Shown here piece by piece: positions 12,451 through 23,000 of a DNA stretch of 64,000 nucleotides. Position 1 is the first letter of the stretch; every line of letters begins with the position of its first letter. This stretch comes from Rhexocercosporidium sp. MPI-PUGE-AT-0058 (taxonomy: Eukaryota > Ascomycota > Leotiomycetes > Helotiales). A program made the position numbers and the translations under genes. Below the pieces are notes generated by a model. That model had not been told where the DNA came from. It did no database searches and worked only from the letters and a program-made list of their open reading frames with translations. The stretch is taken from positions 1,364,001-1,428,000 of the forward strand of contig JAGTJL010000001.1 in NCBI GenBank assembly GCA_020746875.1, given 5' to 3'.

Positions 12451-13004
12451 ATGTCAAAGGGACATCTGAGCAATGATGATGTATTAATCTACCACCTGTC
12501 TAAGACTTGGTACCTACAGTCACTGATAGCAAACAGTTCTTCCTACGCCTCTCAGAGCTATTCGACGACCGGCGACAAAAGGATCATGGCAGCATCTACC
12601 TGACTCAAAAGCGCAGTACGGGCTCTCCCAACTCAGCACACATATCCCCAGCAAGTCTGACAGCAGCAGTGACATACGGCGAAGATACAGATGTTAACTC
12701 AACGGAAACCTCGACCGAGGCGCCATTCCCAGACCAGAACCTCTCCAAACCATTACCGATCATAATCAGGGCATCCAACGGCAAATCGAAGGCGAACAGG
12801 GATAAGAAGGTCAAGCTGTCGACGATCGTGGAAGTGGATGATCTAGAGGGATTCTATGCCAAGTATGCAGAGGTGTGCAAATTGGGAATGTCGGGCTTGA
12901 AGAAGAGGGATAGGAGTAAGGCGAAAGAGAAGCTTAAGAAAAAGAAGAAGCAAGGCGGTGCTGCTGCAGCCGCAGGTGCAGGTGCGGAAGTCAAAAAGGC
13001 ATAG
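12451..13004 (+). CDS. SRP14: signal recognition particle subunit SRP14
   Basis: Two exons, 12451-12480 and 12537-13004, flank a 56-base intron and give 165 residues. The start region MSKGHLSNDDFFLRLSELFDD and the following HGSIYLTQKR are characteristic of fungal SRP14. The middle carries an inserted polar stretch, then the conserved core with the PLPIIIRASNGKSK and KVKLSTIVEVDDLEGFYAKY segments. The C-terminus is Lys-rich followed by an Ala/Gly-rich tail. SRP14 is the Alu-domain protein of SRP, which slows elongation while ribosomes are targeted to the ER. An in-frame ATG at 12403 in a stronger context (CACCATGG) would add 16 residues. I prefer 12451 because family members begin near this point. 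Confidence 0.92.
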
Positions 13005-13415
13005 ATCTTATGAGATCGTTATTTGGGAGATTTTCGTTGCAGAAGAGTGGAGCAACCTCGAGCTTATACCCATGATTTGCAAACGGAGATGGACTTTGTG
13101 TACGCCATGAAAACTGGGCACTTTCGCTGAAATTTCCAAGACATTGGCAATGGCAATTGGTGAAAACAATACATATGCAATGCTAATCTGCTACTCCAAC
13201 GCTATGCAATCATAAACCATAGCTAATAATACACCCACCTAAAGATGGAACATGAAAGTTCTGTCTTGTACAAATACCAATCCTAGCCACCCAGCCATGA
13301 ATATGGAGACAGTAATCCATACTCTGGCACTCAAACCAACGGAACATATCTGCAAAATAAACCAGTCGTGTAAATATCCACATCTCTCGCTCCCTCATCA
13401 GCTCACCAATACTTC
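13005..13415. other. intergenic between convergent genes
   Basis: This is the 3' flank of SRP14 (+) and of the Cys-rich gene (-). No feature is recognised. Confidence 0.6.
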
Positions 13416-15070
13416 TCACAGGTGTTTCTGCTCGCTGACACTTGAGCTACCATGCTCGTTGATAGCTCCCTGATCGGACGTTACATCCACACTGGGATTC
13501 TCGCCACCACCATACTTCTTCAACAGCCGTGCCAGTATGTCATCGTCTAACTCGGTAACATTGAACTAGATATCGTTACGCCAGTTGTCAAATATGTCAG
13601 CGGTAGTACTCACCTGCAGAGGCAAATCATCCAAGCCAGGCTGGATATTCATGTCAGTGTGAGTGTATTCAACTGAAGCCAGTGACACTTCCTCGGGTTT
13701 GAGCCCAAGCTGTGACTCGTTACCGACTACTTGGCTCGTTCGGTATCGATCATCGTTATCGTTAGAATGAGAATAGGCTTGTGCGTATGTGCCCTGGTTG
13801 TGGGTCTCTGGATCTTCTGAACTCATGTTTGGATATGTGTACGAAGCACATTCATTTCGGTCGTGCTGCTGATGCTTAAAGTCTTGTTGGTCGCAATCGA
13901 CAACGTGTGGGCCGCTCTGGTGCTCGTTCGGGTAATTGTTGGAAATCCCTGGGCAAGCAGGTTGTTGAAGGTCTGGGTGTATGTTCGGGTCAAGGTGTGG
14001 CAAGTGTTCGTTTGAATGATGCTGAGGCTTGAACTCCGCTTGATCTTTATCCTCCTGATGTACACGATCGAACCACAGCTCCGAAGCGTTGGCACCGGAG
14101 TGACCATCATCACGGTAGAGATTTGGATGGCTACTACGATCCGCTTGTGTCAAGTGCTCGTTTGAGAAGTATTGAGTTGCGGAGTTGCCTTGTCCTCCAT
14201 CATTGACGAAATGGCTCTGCTGACCGACGTATGCGTTGGATGGTTCTGAAGAATCTTGCCGACTTCTGTAAGCGGGCTGCCAGCTTGCTTGAGGGTAATA
14301 TTGTGTTGGGCCAGCTTTGAAATGATTTGGGATATCTGGCTGTGGCACGCGGCTGTGCGGGAAGTCGTTTGAATCATAGTTCTGGGTATTGGTGTGAGAT
14401 GTTGAGCCAAAAGCTTGAGGCATGTGACTATGAACTTCTGGATATGGATGCTGTGAGTGTAGAGCAGTGTTCGGAGTTAGATATTCAAAAGCCTTTGCGG
14501 GGACTGCTTGATCTTTCTTCTCAGCCTTGACTTTCTTGATCACCTCTTTGCCTTTGATGGTTCCGTGGTCTCGTTTTCTCTTCCCTGTACCTTCAACCCT
14601 ACCCTCACCATCTTCAGCATTGATATCTTTGGCACCACAAGTATTGCACCCCCCAGTAGCTCCACAGAACCAACAGTTTCCATTATTCTCCTCTCGTCTT
14701 CTCCGACCAGTGACTCCAAGCTCATCCAGTCCAAGGACAAGAGTTGCTTTATCGATTCTGGGCCGTAAACTCTCCCGATCAGCTGTAGACGCGCCTGTGG
14801 TTCGTGCTTTGCATCTCCAGCATATCCCAGCCTCTCGATCCTCGGCTTCATATCCGCGAACTTGTATGCAGAGTTCCGGTGGGCATTTTCGATTTGGCCA
14901 GGAGTTCGGGCAACTAGGGAGCTTTGAGACTTCAACGTACACTTTTCGACAACAGGGAAGGGTAAAGGGGACGACCTGGCACATTGCCTCAGTGTCCGTC
15001 AAGTATTTGGATGGCCGGCCGTTGACTCTTTTCTGGTTTGCTTCGGTCAAAGGGTTGCAGTCAAGGAGGA
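13416..15070 (-). CDS. Cys-rich protein with H/N/Q-rich tail, unknown (5' end incomplete)
   Basis: I do not recognise this as a named family. The main exon runs 15070-13614 and a final exon 13565-13416, separated by a 48-base GTGAGT...TAG intron with a GCTGAC branch site. Without splicing, translation would stop at the TAG formed by the acceptor. The 15070 end follows an AATTTTTAG acceptor, so a short first exon lies upstream; I could not place it securely (ATGs at 15244 and about 15200 are possible). The N-terminal third has many cysteines in putative zinc-binding pairs (CC, CWRC, CWFC, CNTC) and a Lys/Arg-rich nuclear-localisation-like stretch (GKRKRDHGTIKGKEVIKK). The rest is disordered and rich in His, Asn, Gln, Ser and Pro with degenerate NEH...HP repeats. 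A nuclear role is plausible but unproven. Confidence 0.75.
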
Positions 15071-15765
15071 CTAAAAATTATTTGTAGGTAGAGACCGTAA
15101 AACGAATTTGCAAAGATGTTTGCTCAGTACTTAAATGAGGTGTTTTGTGAGCAAGTTGTAGAAGGAGAGTGAATGAACAGACTGGGAGTAATCATTGGTA
15201 TACAGGCATGATTCACAGCTTCGACTTTGTTCTGTTTGGGTCATGGTCTGCGACTTCTATCATTGCTTAGCTCAAAAAACCCCAAGACGTAAATCAGGAG
15301 TCTGTATGAATTTACCTGCGGAAATGAGTTTGATTTCACTGCGACTTGAAAGGTGTCAAGTATTGTTTGCTAAGATCACAAGGAAAAGGGGAATCTCAAT
15401 CACATTCTTCACCTCTCAGCTGGACCTAAGAGGCCACGGACGGGTTTCAAATCATTGTGTTGAATGCACTAACTGCAGAGCGCAAGCTCAGCGCATCTGA
15501 CCTTAGCGAGAAACTTTTGTGAAGAATTAAAAAGCACATGCCTGCCATTATCTGACCTAATGTGCTCCTGAAATTCCGTATAATGAAGAACGCACGCCGC
15601 GAAGCAAAAGAAAACAAGCGCCGTCAGTCCAGGGACTGATATGGTTCCATAGCAATTTTGTGTTGAGTTGATTACATGCAAGAAAAAGACGACCGATATT
15701 AGGAAGTGATGTCCTGTGTGTCAAGTCGAGACGTGAGCTGGGCATGTGTCGAGTTGACAAGCCCT
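15071..15765. other. intergenic / upstream region of the Cys-rich gene
   Basis: It probably contains the missing first exon and leader of the Cys-rich gene. On the minus strand, a CCGCAG|GTAAATTC donor and a GTCGCAG acceptor just before the ATG at 15244 could mark a leader intron. It also holds the 3' flank of the RNA-binding protein gene. Confidence 0.45.
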
Positions 15766-18241
15766 CTACATTATTTGGTCCTGAGTCAGACTCGTAGCCT
15801 CGGTCTCCATTGCGTCGCCGCCACCAGGAGTCTGATATTTGACGAAACTCAATCCGAGAGGTCGGCCACCGTATTGGTAACCAGAGAACTTCTCAATAGC
15901 AATGTCTGCACCCTCGGCAGAGTCGAATCGAACAACACCAGTTCCTCGAGATCGGCCGTTTGGTTCGTATTGAATTTCAGCCTGTTCGACCTTTCCGATG
16001 GTAGTGAAGAGTTCAACAAGGTCCTCGTTACTGGTAGACCATGGGAGCTAGAAGCATTGTCAGTACGCGCCCACCAATTTATTCCCAAAGAGTTGTCTTA
16101 CGTTTCGGACGTAGATGATCTCGCTTCGATCAGTGCCAGCAGTGGCGTAGTCGGTGAAGGGGTTTGGAGCCGCTGCAGGAGCACCTGCATCGTAGCCACC
16201 ACCGGGTGCTCCACCTCCATAACCACCACCAAAACCACCACGGCCCCCAGCAGCAAAGCCCCCTCCAAAACCACCGCGGCCACCAAATCCTGCACCTCCA
16301 CGACCGGGGAATCCACCTCCAAAGCCACCACGTCCACCTCCAAATCCGCCTCGACCACCAAATCCGGGGCCAGAACCGGCAAAGCGATCTTCACGGACTT
16401 CGAGTGGACGGCCCTGCCAATCGTAGCCGTTGAATTGTTGAATGGCATTGCGTGCATCATCGGGGTTCTCGAAAGCGACAATGCCAGAGCCCTTGGGACG
16501 ACCATCTGGGCCAACATGAACATCGGCACGGATAACAGCACCATTGCGAGCTATTTGATATGTTAATTTCACCCCACTACCTTGATGTTAGCAACAGAAA
16601 TTGGACTTACCAGCTTGGCGGAACAGATCCTTCAGATCTTGCCATCCTACCGTGTAAGGCAGCTAGAGATAAAGTCAATATAACGCCCGTTGTGAGCTCA
16701 CAGTAGACGGAGGGATGTAACAAACGTTCGAGACATAGATTTGACGGCCACCACCACCAGCACCACCACCCATGCCGCCGCCAAACCCGCCACCAAATCC
16801 GCCACGGCCTGGGCCGCCTTCGTATCCGCCGCGACCTCCTGCAGGTGGGCCGGTAAATCGGGGTTCGGCCTCACGATCCTTGTTGAACAATCAGCACACA
16901 TACCGAGAAATAGGGCGCTATGGGGGCACACCTCTCGAACATAGACGAGTCTTCCCATGAGGTTTTGGTTGCTGAGAGTGTTGACGGCCTGTTGAGCTTG
17001 CTCCCTCGTGGCATATTCTACAATGCTAATTCATGTCAGTAATTGACCTGGAATTCATGACAGAGGCATTGAACTTACCCGCATCCCTACATAACCCGCG
17101 GAACATCGTCCCAATCCGTCAATCCAACATTCCTTCAAGAACCAGAAAAGAAAAACTCAAAAAGCCAGCTACGTATAGGCGCCCACCTTCGACATTCCAT
17201 TCGGAAGCAACAACACATCTGCAAACAGAACCTCCCCAGCTGCGAAAAAGAAACCCTTGTTAGCCCGTGATCTGTGAAGCCCATCTCCAAAGACTAACCA
17301 GATCTCATGAAATCTTTGAGGTGATGCCATTTGACGTCATAACTGAGGTTTCCAACGTAGACACTAGATCCAATCGTGAGCGAACGTTCACTCCGTTGTC
17401 GATCTCAAAACTGACCGGCGGTCTTGTTGGGAAGATTCTTTGAGGCTGGCCAACATCTGCTCTCTGGCCTGGGCTCTCTCCTCAAAGGTCCGATGTGGAG
17501 CTCCTCCGCCGGCTGACATTCCGCCGCTGATAGGGCTGCGAGATCTTCTATCACTTCGATGGCGATCCTCGCGGCTGCGACTGCGCGAACGAGGGCTGTA
17601 GGAGCGACGTCTGGAGGACCGTGGTGAGCGGGACCGACGTCTAGGGGATCTTTCGCGCTGCGACACGTAAGTCTCTGTTCCAATCATCAAGCAGGCTTGA
17701 GAATGAAGGTGAGTTGAGGAGGGGCAAGAGAAGTGATCGAGGTTGTCGTGGAAGGGTTTGTGTGATGTAGGAGAGTGGAGGTTGCTGTAGCCCACAAGGT
17801 GTAGAGGGGGTTGCGGCAACTAGGCCAAGTTTGATTCCATGTACGATCATGGAATAAAGCCACCTGTCGGCGCGGACACCAGCGGGTATGAGGCTCCAGC
17901 CTTACGGCCCAAACATGAACTGCTCGACGGAAGGAGGGGTAGGATAGGGTAGGGGGAATGGTCTGTCTGGAGTAACTTACTCCGGGGCGGTACGAGTCGT
18001 CTGCTTTTGATTCCAAAAAAGTTAGTATGAAGAAATGAGTTTGGTTGGGTTCAGCTCCTGGAGATGGAGAACGAAGTTGCTGGCGAGGAGAAGAGAGGAA
18101 GGGTAGGATAGGATAGGATAGGACAGCGGGTGACTGGTAGCGAAGGAGGGTCTCTCCGAGTGAATGAAACGAGAAGGAGCGAGATGCTGCTGCACTTCCG
18201 CTGAGGGAGGGATAAAAGTAAAACTAACCTGCGCCTGACAT
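15766..18241 (-). CDS. three-RRM SR/RGG RNA-binding protein (Gbp2/Hrb1-like)
   Basis: Eleven exons (18241-18229, 18000-17981, 17657-17416, 17363-17299, 17239-17187, 17086-17079, 17025-16932, 16878-16726, 16662-16611, 16550-16102, 16047-15766) give 476 residues with frame kept at all ten junctions. The N-terminus is an Arg/Ser-dipeptide domain (about 12-60). Three RRMs follow, with RNP2 motifs VYVGNL (93-98), IYVSNL (212-217) and IYVRNL (379-384). RRM1 and RRM2 are joined by a short Gly-rich linker, and RRM2 and RRM3 by a long GGF/RGG segment. This order matches yeast Gbp2/Hrb1, nuclear SR-type proteins in mRNA export and splicing quality control. Exon 6 is only 8 bases long and encodes the Gly-Cys-Gly core of RNP1 of RRM1. 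At 18003/18000 two acceptors three bases apart are possible. The upstream region is unusually long and low in complexity. Confidence 0.9.
17079..17086 (-). other. 8-base microexon of the SR/RGG RNA-binding gene
   Basis: The sequence GGATGCGG is flanked by TATGTAG and GTAAGT. It joins ...MSK to ...IVEY to make KGCGIVEY, an exact RNP1 pattern. Omitting it would shift the frame, and no other nearby exon restores both frame and motif. Confidence 0.85.
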
Positions 18242-19110
18242 GGCTAAGATGGATGGATGGAGGACGTCCTTGTGGATAAGGTACGTTAGGTTGCGGTGCG
18301 GTAGGTAGCTGGTCGTTCGGTAACGGCGAACAAGCGGACGGTGTATAAGGATTGACTGAGGCTTCTGGATCTACCTACTGACGGCCGGCCTAGAGAATAC
18401 TGAATAGACGCAAGGATAGATGTCAGTGGCACAAGCGTTGTTGATTTGCGGGCAGTCGCAATGGGATGGGGGGAGGGGGAAGGGGGGGGGGTGGAGGAGA
18501 CCCAATCGCAGGACGGAGAGGGAGGGAGAGGAGCTCGATGGGACGTACGGTACTGTATTACGGGAGCGTGTAAAAAGTAAAAAAGAGGTTCGGCAGCTTG
18601 GGCTTGGGCTTTCACGCGCGTGGAGTAGTTGAGTTTGTGGTAGGTAGGCTTGGGTGGGTTGGATTCCAGGTTGGGTTGTATCTGCAGCCAGAAAAAAGGT
18701 ATCAGCATAGGTTCGGCTTTAAGAGGCGCAAGGCACGGGCAAGGCAAGGCCAGGCAGGGCAGGGGTGAGGGCAGACCAAGCTCCAAGCTCAACTCGGACA
18801 GAGAGTAGTCGACAAGGAGGGCGCGAGCAGCTTCTCGGCCGCAATGCTGCAGAGAACTGTCGTACCAGCTCCGAGACGCAGAGAGCTGGAAGAGGCGTAT
18901 AGTAGGGAGAGGGGAGGGCACCTGTAGAGCAAGCAATGCAGCCAACCAAGAAGAAGAACCAAGAAGAAGAAGAGGAGGAGGAGGACGAGCAAGAACCCGA
19001 AGGAATGGTTCTTACTGGGACAGAGAAGAGTCGCACACGTACACGGAGCGGGTGCGGTTGCGATTGCGGTCCTGCTTGGGGCCGGGTCTCTCGAGGGAGG
19101 GAGGGTGGGA

Positions 19111-19150
19111 GTGGGTGAGTGGGTGAGTGGGTGAGTGGGTGAGTGGGTGA
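19111..19150 (+). repeat. (GTGGGTGA)x5 tandem repeat
   Basis: Five perfect 8-base copies lie in the purine-rich tract. Confidence 0.95.
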
Positions 19151-19264
19151 GGGAGTGATAGTGTGGACGAAGGTACAGTAGTAGGATGTATGGGATGGAC
19201 GAGAATGAGGGGGTGCAACAATGCAAGCTGTGCAGTGCGGTGTTGTGCAGTGTGCTGCAGTTGG

Positions 19265-19287
19265 GGATGGATGGATGGATGGATGGA
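19265..19287 (+). repeat. (GGAT)n microsatellite
   Basis: Five full GGAT units and a partial one. Confidence 0.95.
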
Positions 19288-19612
19288 GCTGGAGCTGGAC
19301 GACGTTCGTTCGAAGGTGGAATGAAATGGATCCAGGTCAGGTAAGACGCGCTTTTCGCAGGCGGAGGTGTGGCGGAGGCCTGTGAGTGGACGATGCCAGC
19401 CCTAGTGGGGCGAGTGGGGCAAGTGGGTGGTCAAGCGCTGTCCAATTGGGCTTGAGACAAGCGAGTGGGCTTAGTGGAGGGAAGGCCAAGGGGGGAAGGA
19501 GGGAGGGAGAGAGGGAGAGGGAGAAGGAGGAGGAGGACTTCAATTCCTTCGATTCGCCTCCCAGCCTCCCAACCTACCTCACCCACACACACTTGCTCTT
19601 CGCTTGTCATAC

Positions 19613-19632
19613 ATCAATCAATCAATCAATCA
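19613..19632 (+). repeat. (ATCA)x5 microsatellite
   Basis: Five perfect copies at the switch to the pyrimidine-rich part. Confidence 0.95.
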
Positions 19633-20040
19633 ATACCGGCTTTTGCTCGAATTTATGTTCGCGGGGGAAGCCGCAACATACATCTTCCTCTGCCCGTCGC
19701 TGCTTGCTTGCCTGCCTGCCTGCCTCCCTCTTCGTCCTCGTCTCTCTCGGCGCCCAAGTAAACAAACATACCTCCTCACTTGGGCTGCCTCGAATCTTCA
19801 CAGCTATACCATGCCATGCCTCTCCTGCAATTGCAATAGCATTCATTGACAAGATACCAAAGAGGTAGTAACTTCTCCACGCTGCGCCTGCAGTAGCATC
19901 ACATCACATTGCATTGCATGTATGGTGTCTTTTATCCGGCGTGGCTTCGACCTCCACCTGCCTCTTCAGTGTGGCCCGTACAGTAGCTCCCGAATGGCGC
20001 GGGACAGCATCGGATTGAGGGGGAGGAGGGGGGGGGGAAG

Positions 20041-23000
20041 ACACATTGTCTAATCCCCATGAAAAAAATTGTGCCTGGCAGTGCTACTTGATTGGACCTC
20101 ACCCGCCAGCACCCCCTTCAAAACGCTCAATGGGGACCGCTGTCCCATGGATCACCACTACAGGACACCCTCAGGGCTGATCCGCCAAATATCACACCAC
20201 CCTCTTCGTCGGCAGAAGCCACTCGCCCTGCTGCTCCTCCGGCGGCAGTACATCTACAGGAACAGGCAAGGCAGCCTTGATATCCAGTCTCGAGTGTTGT
20301 ACTTCATCCGCGTTCATTTGATACTCTTTCATGTCTGAGTCTTACCCTTATATCTATGTCAAGCTCTAGCAGTCTCTTAAATATCCAGAATTTCCATGGT
20401 TTCGTCCAGGGGATCTTGTAGGCGGATCTTCAGTCATCTTCACATGGGGCTGTTGCTCCGAGACTGGCCGTTTCGTTGCCGCCATGCATGTTCCTCTTCT
20501 GGCACGGCATCACCTCATCAAATATCAAATACATCGGCCCTGGATTGGACCGGGGCGAATCTTCGGCGGTCTGACAGTGGTCTTCACGGTGCATACCTGC
20601 CGTATAAAGTACGCTCGCATTCAAGGCAGTCTAGAAAGTCGCCGAGTCCATTGGTAAGCAGTGGAATGGTGCTGGGGAGATCAGCTTGTCAAGGGATACA
20701 TTCTCGCCAAAGGCTCCCTGAATTATTCTAAATGTGAGCACCACATTTGAGAGTTGAAGGAGACGCCTCCGTCTTTGAGGTCATCGTATGACTTTGAAAA
20801 TTAGGGACTACGAGATGTTCCTGTGCGGACGTATCTTCTTACCCAAGAGATGTGTTGCGGACTTATAAAACCCACCAATCCTTTTCCGACTTCAGTTGCA
20901 GAATATCCCGATCTGTCCTCCTCCCCCGGCTTCATCTGTCACTTCTGAACACTCGGTGCTTTAGGCGCCAATTAGATTATCTACCTGTGGGTTCAAGAAC
21001 GTCAAGGCACGTGGGGCTCGAAGGCCAATATCTAGCGTCGCACCCATGGCACAGCATGACCCCAACATCCAGAGCAGCCTGACGGGAGATCGATCTCACA
21101 GGGAGTGCCGCAGATGCAGCAGATCCCGTTCGCAGGGCTTCAAACCCTAAGTCGGATCTTCCCATAGTCTGAGAGAACCCCAAGCTATCTTCAGCTTTCA
21201 TTCCCCAATTATCTTTATAATTGCGATTACAGCGAGAAAGTTCGATCTGTTGTCCCCCACACCAGCGAAATGCTATGGCCCGGCCATATGCACCCTCCTT
21301 GTTACTGCATGCATACGAGCTCTCCTGTATGCAGGGGACCAGCCGGTGAAGCACAAATATACCACCGAAGCCGACGCTTGATGGAATCAAAGCCGACTAA
21401 ATCAGAATAATCGGCTGCATATCAGAGTATCGCGCCTTGTCCCTAATGTAGTTGTTATCTTGCAGGGCACCTGCAAGACGCCCCCTTTAGCAGATTGGCG
21501 CACACACACCAGCATGATCCCGAACATTGCATGGACCAATGCAGAGCGGGACAACGGCCCGTACCTATGCTTGACACACCGCAAGAGTTCTCCCAAGATG
21601 TCTGTCCTTTGACAAGTCTTGGGGATTATTTTTGGGATTTCTCGAGGAGGCTCTGCGGGTCTGCTTGAGTACTTGGGAACGGGCGCCGGCTTGGCGAAAA
21701 GAGTGTCCGTGTACATGGTCCGAGCTCCACGAGCTATCATGTCATTGTTTTGTTTCTTGAAAAGGCGGAGGATTAGAATGTCCGATCTGTGGATACTTTG
21801 CTAATGCATTCTGCTCAAGCATAACATCTCAGGTAACAAGAAAAACAGCAGCTAGAAATTCTGTCCGGAGCGGCAAGTGCCAGATACCACGCGGTGGAAA
21901 AGGCAGACCAGGGTAAGCTCTTTTGAGTTCCTGTACATGAGTAGGTCGCCCAGAGGAGACCTAATAAGCGAAGTAGTTCCACGCGCCCTGTAACTTTTAC
22001 TTTCACTAACCAAAAGTCGCTCGAAATCCATAATGAGAAACGATCAAGTGTCAAGCGAGTCATTTAATACGAAGAAGGATCATCGGGGGAAAATGATGTT
22101 TGCCAGGCGGGATTGAAGCTATCGTACGTCCAATCCAAACAGTTAGGCACCACTCGGTATTATTGGTTATAATACTTCAAATATCGTCCTCAGAAGTGGT
22201 GCAAAGCCCCGTGCTAGGGATATAATTATACTGCAATACCGCATCCTGAAAGTGCCTACAGGCTTGAAAACGCCCGTCGAGGCATCCCACATGCAACTTC
22301 TCCCCGCCACATCTTGGCTGTTACGATACCAGAGATGAAGACGGGCGTATAGTAGCCTTTTCGGCACTTAACTTGGAGGTTGTCACTGGTGCGGCGTTGG
22401 AAAAAGCCTGATCTGCTGAGGATTTTGGGCTCGCGGCTGAGCGGAACAAACTCTCTGTTGCTAGGGAGGGAGATAGGCTCAGGTTTCAACCACGATTCAA
22501 GCTTAGCGGCCCATGTGTTGACTAACATCTGATGCTTTGGACTGTCCATAACAAGCTGGAGCTGGAGTTCGTATACAAGAATGCGAGGGCTGCTACCTTG
22601 TCCGGATTCGCCGGGTTCGATTTGTACCCCTAATAGATCTGCGGATGCGACCCTAGATGTACAAAGATTGACAGCATCTGGGATCAACACTCCAGCTTGC
22701 TTGACTCCTAGCTGCTTCCACCCAGTACATGTTCGAAAGAAAGCACACACCATCGACGACAGGCTTCTAGGCGCCAACGTACATGCTAGATCTACAGCAC
22801 ATGGCTCTAGCTCTTCGCTCAAAAGCCCAATCGCAGTGGTCACACCAAGGATTCACAACATGCAGGTGTCAACCAAGCGCCGAAAGTTACCGCCAGGGTG
22901 ACACGATACCATTCAACACCCATGCCTCCAGGGGGCGAGCCAGTAGAATATTCCAAATTTTCAACACACGAAAACGCTGCATGTTTATGCCCCCACTCAC

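Larger units (their letters stand above)
18242..20040. other. low-complexity upstream region, purine-rich on plus strand
   Basis: From about 18420 to 19530 the plus strand is strongly G/A-rich, with a run of ten or more G near 18485 and several tandem repeats. It then turns C/T-rich to about 19750. Read on the minus strand it is a long polypyrimidine tract upstream of the RNA-binding protein gene. Open frames here are compositional artefacts. Confidence 0.6.

Noticed and set aside
18286..19868. Several 60-220 codon frames on both strands
   Set aside because: Produced by low-complexity purine/pyrimidine sequence; no domain and no splice-consistent model.
22256..22843. 195-codon minus-strand frame with a KCRKGYY-like motif that faintly recalls VWA-related proteins
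   Set aside because: One short resemblance is not enough; no flanking exons or domain context.
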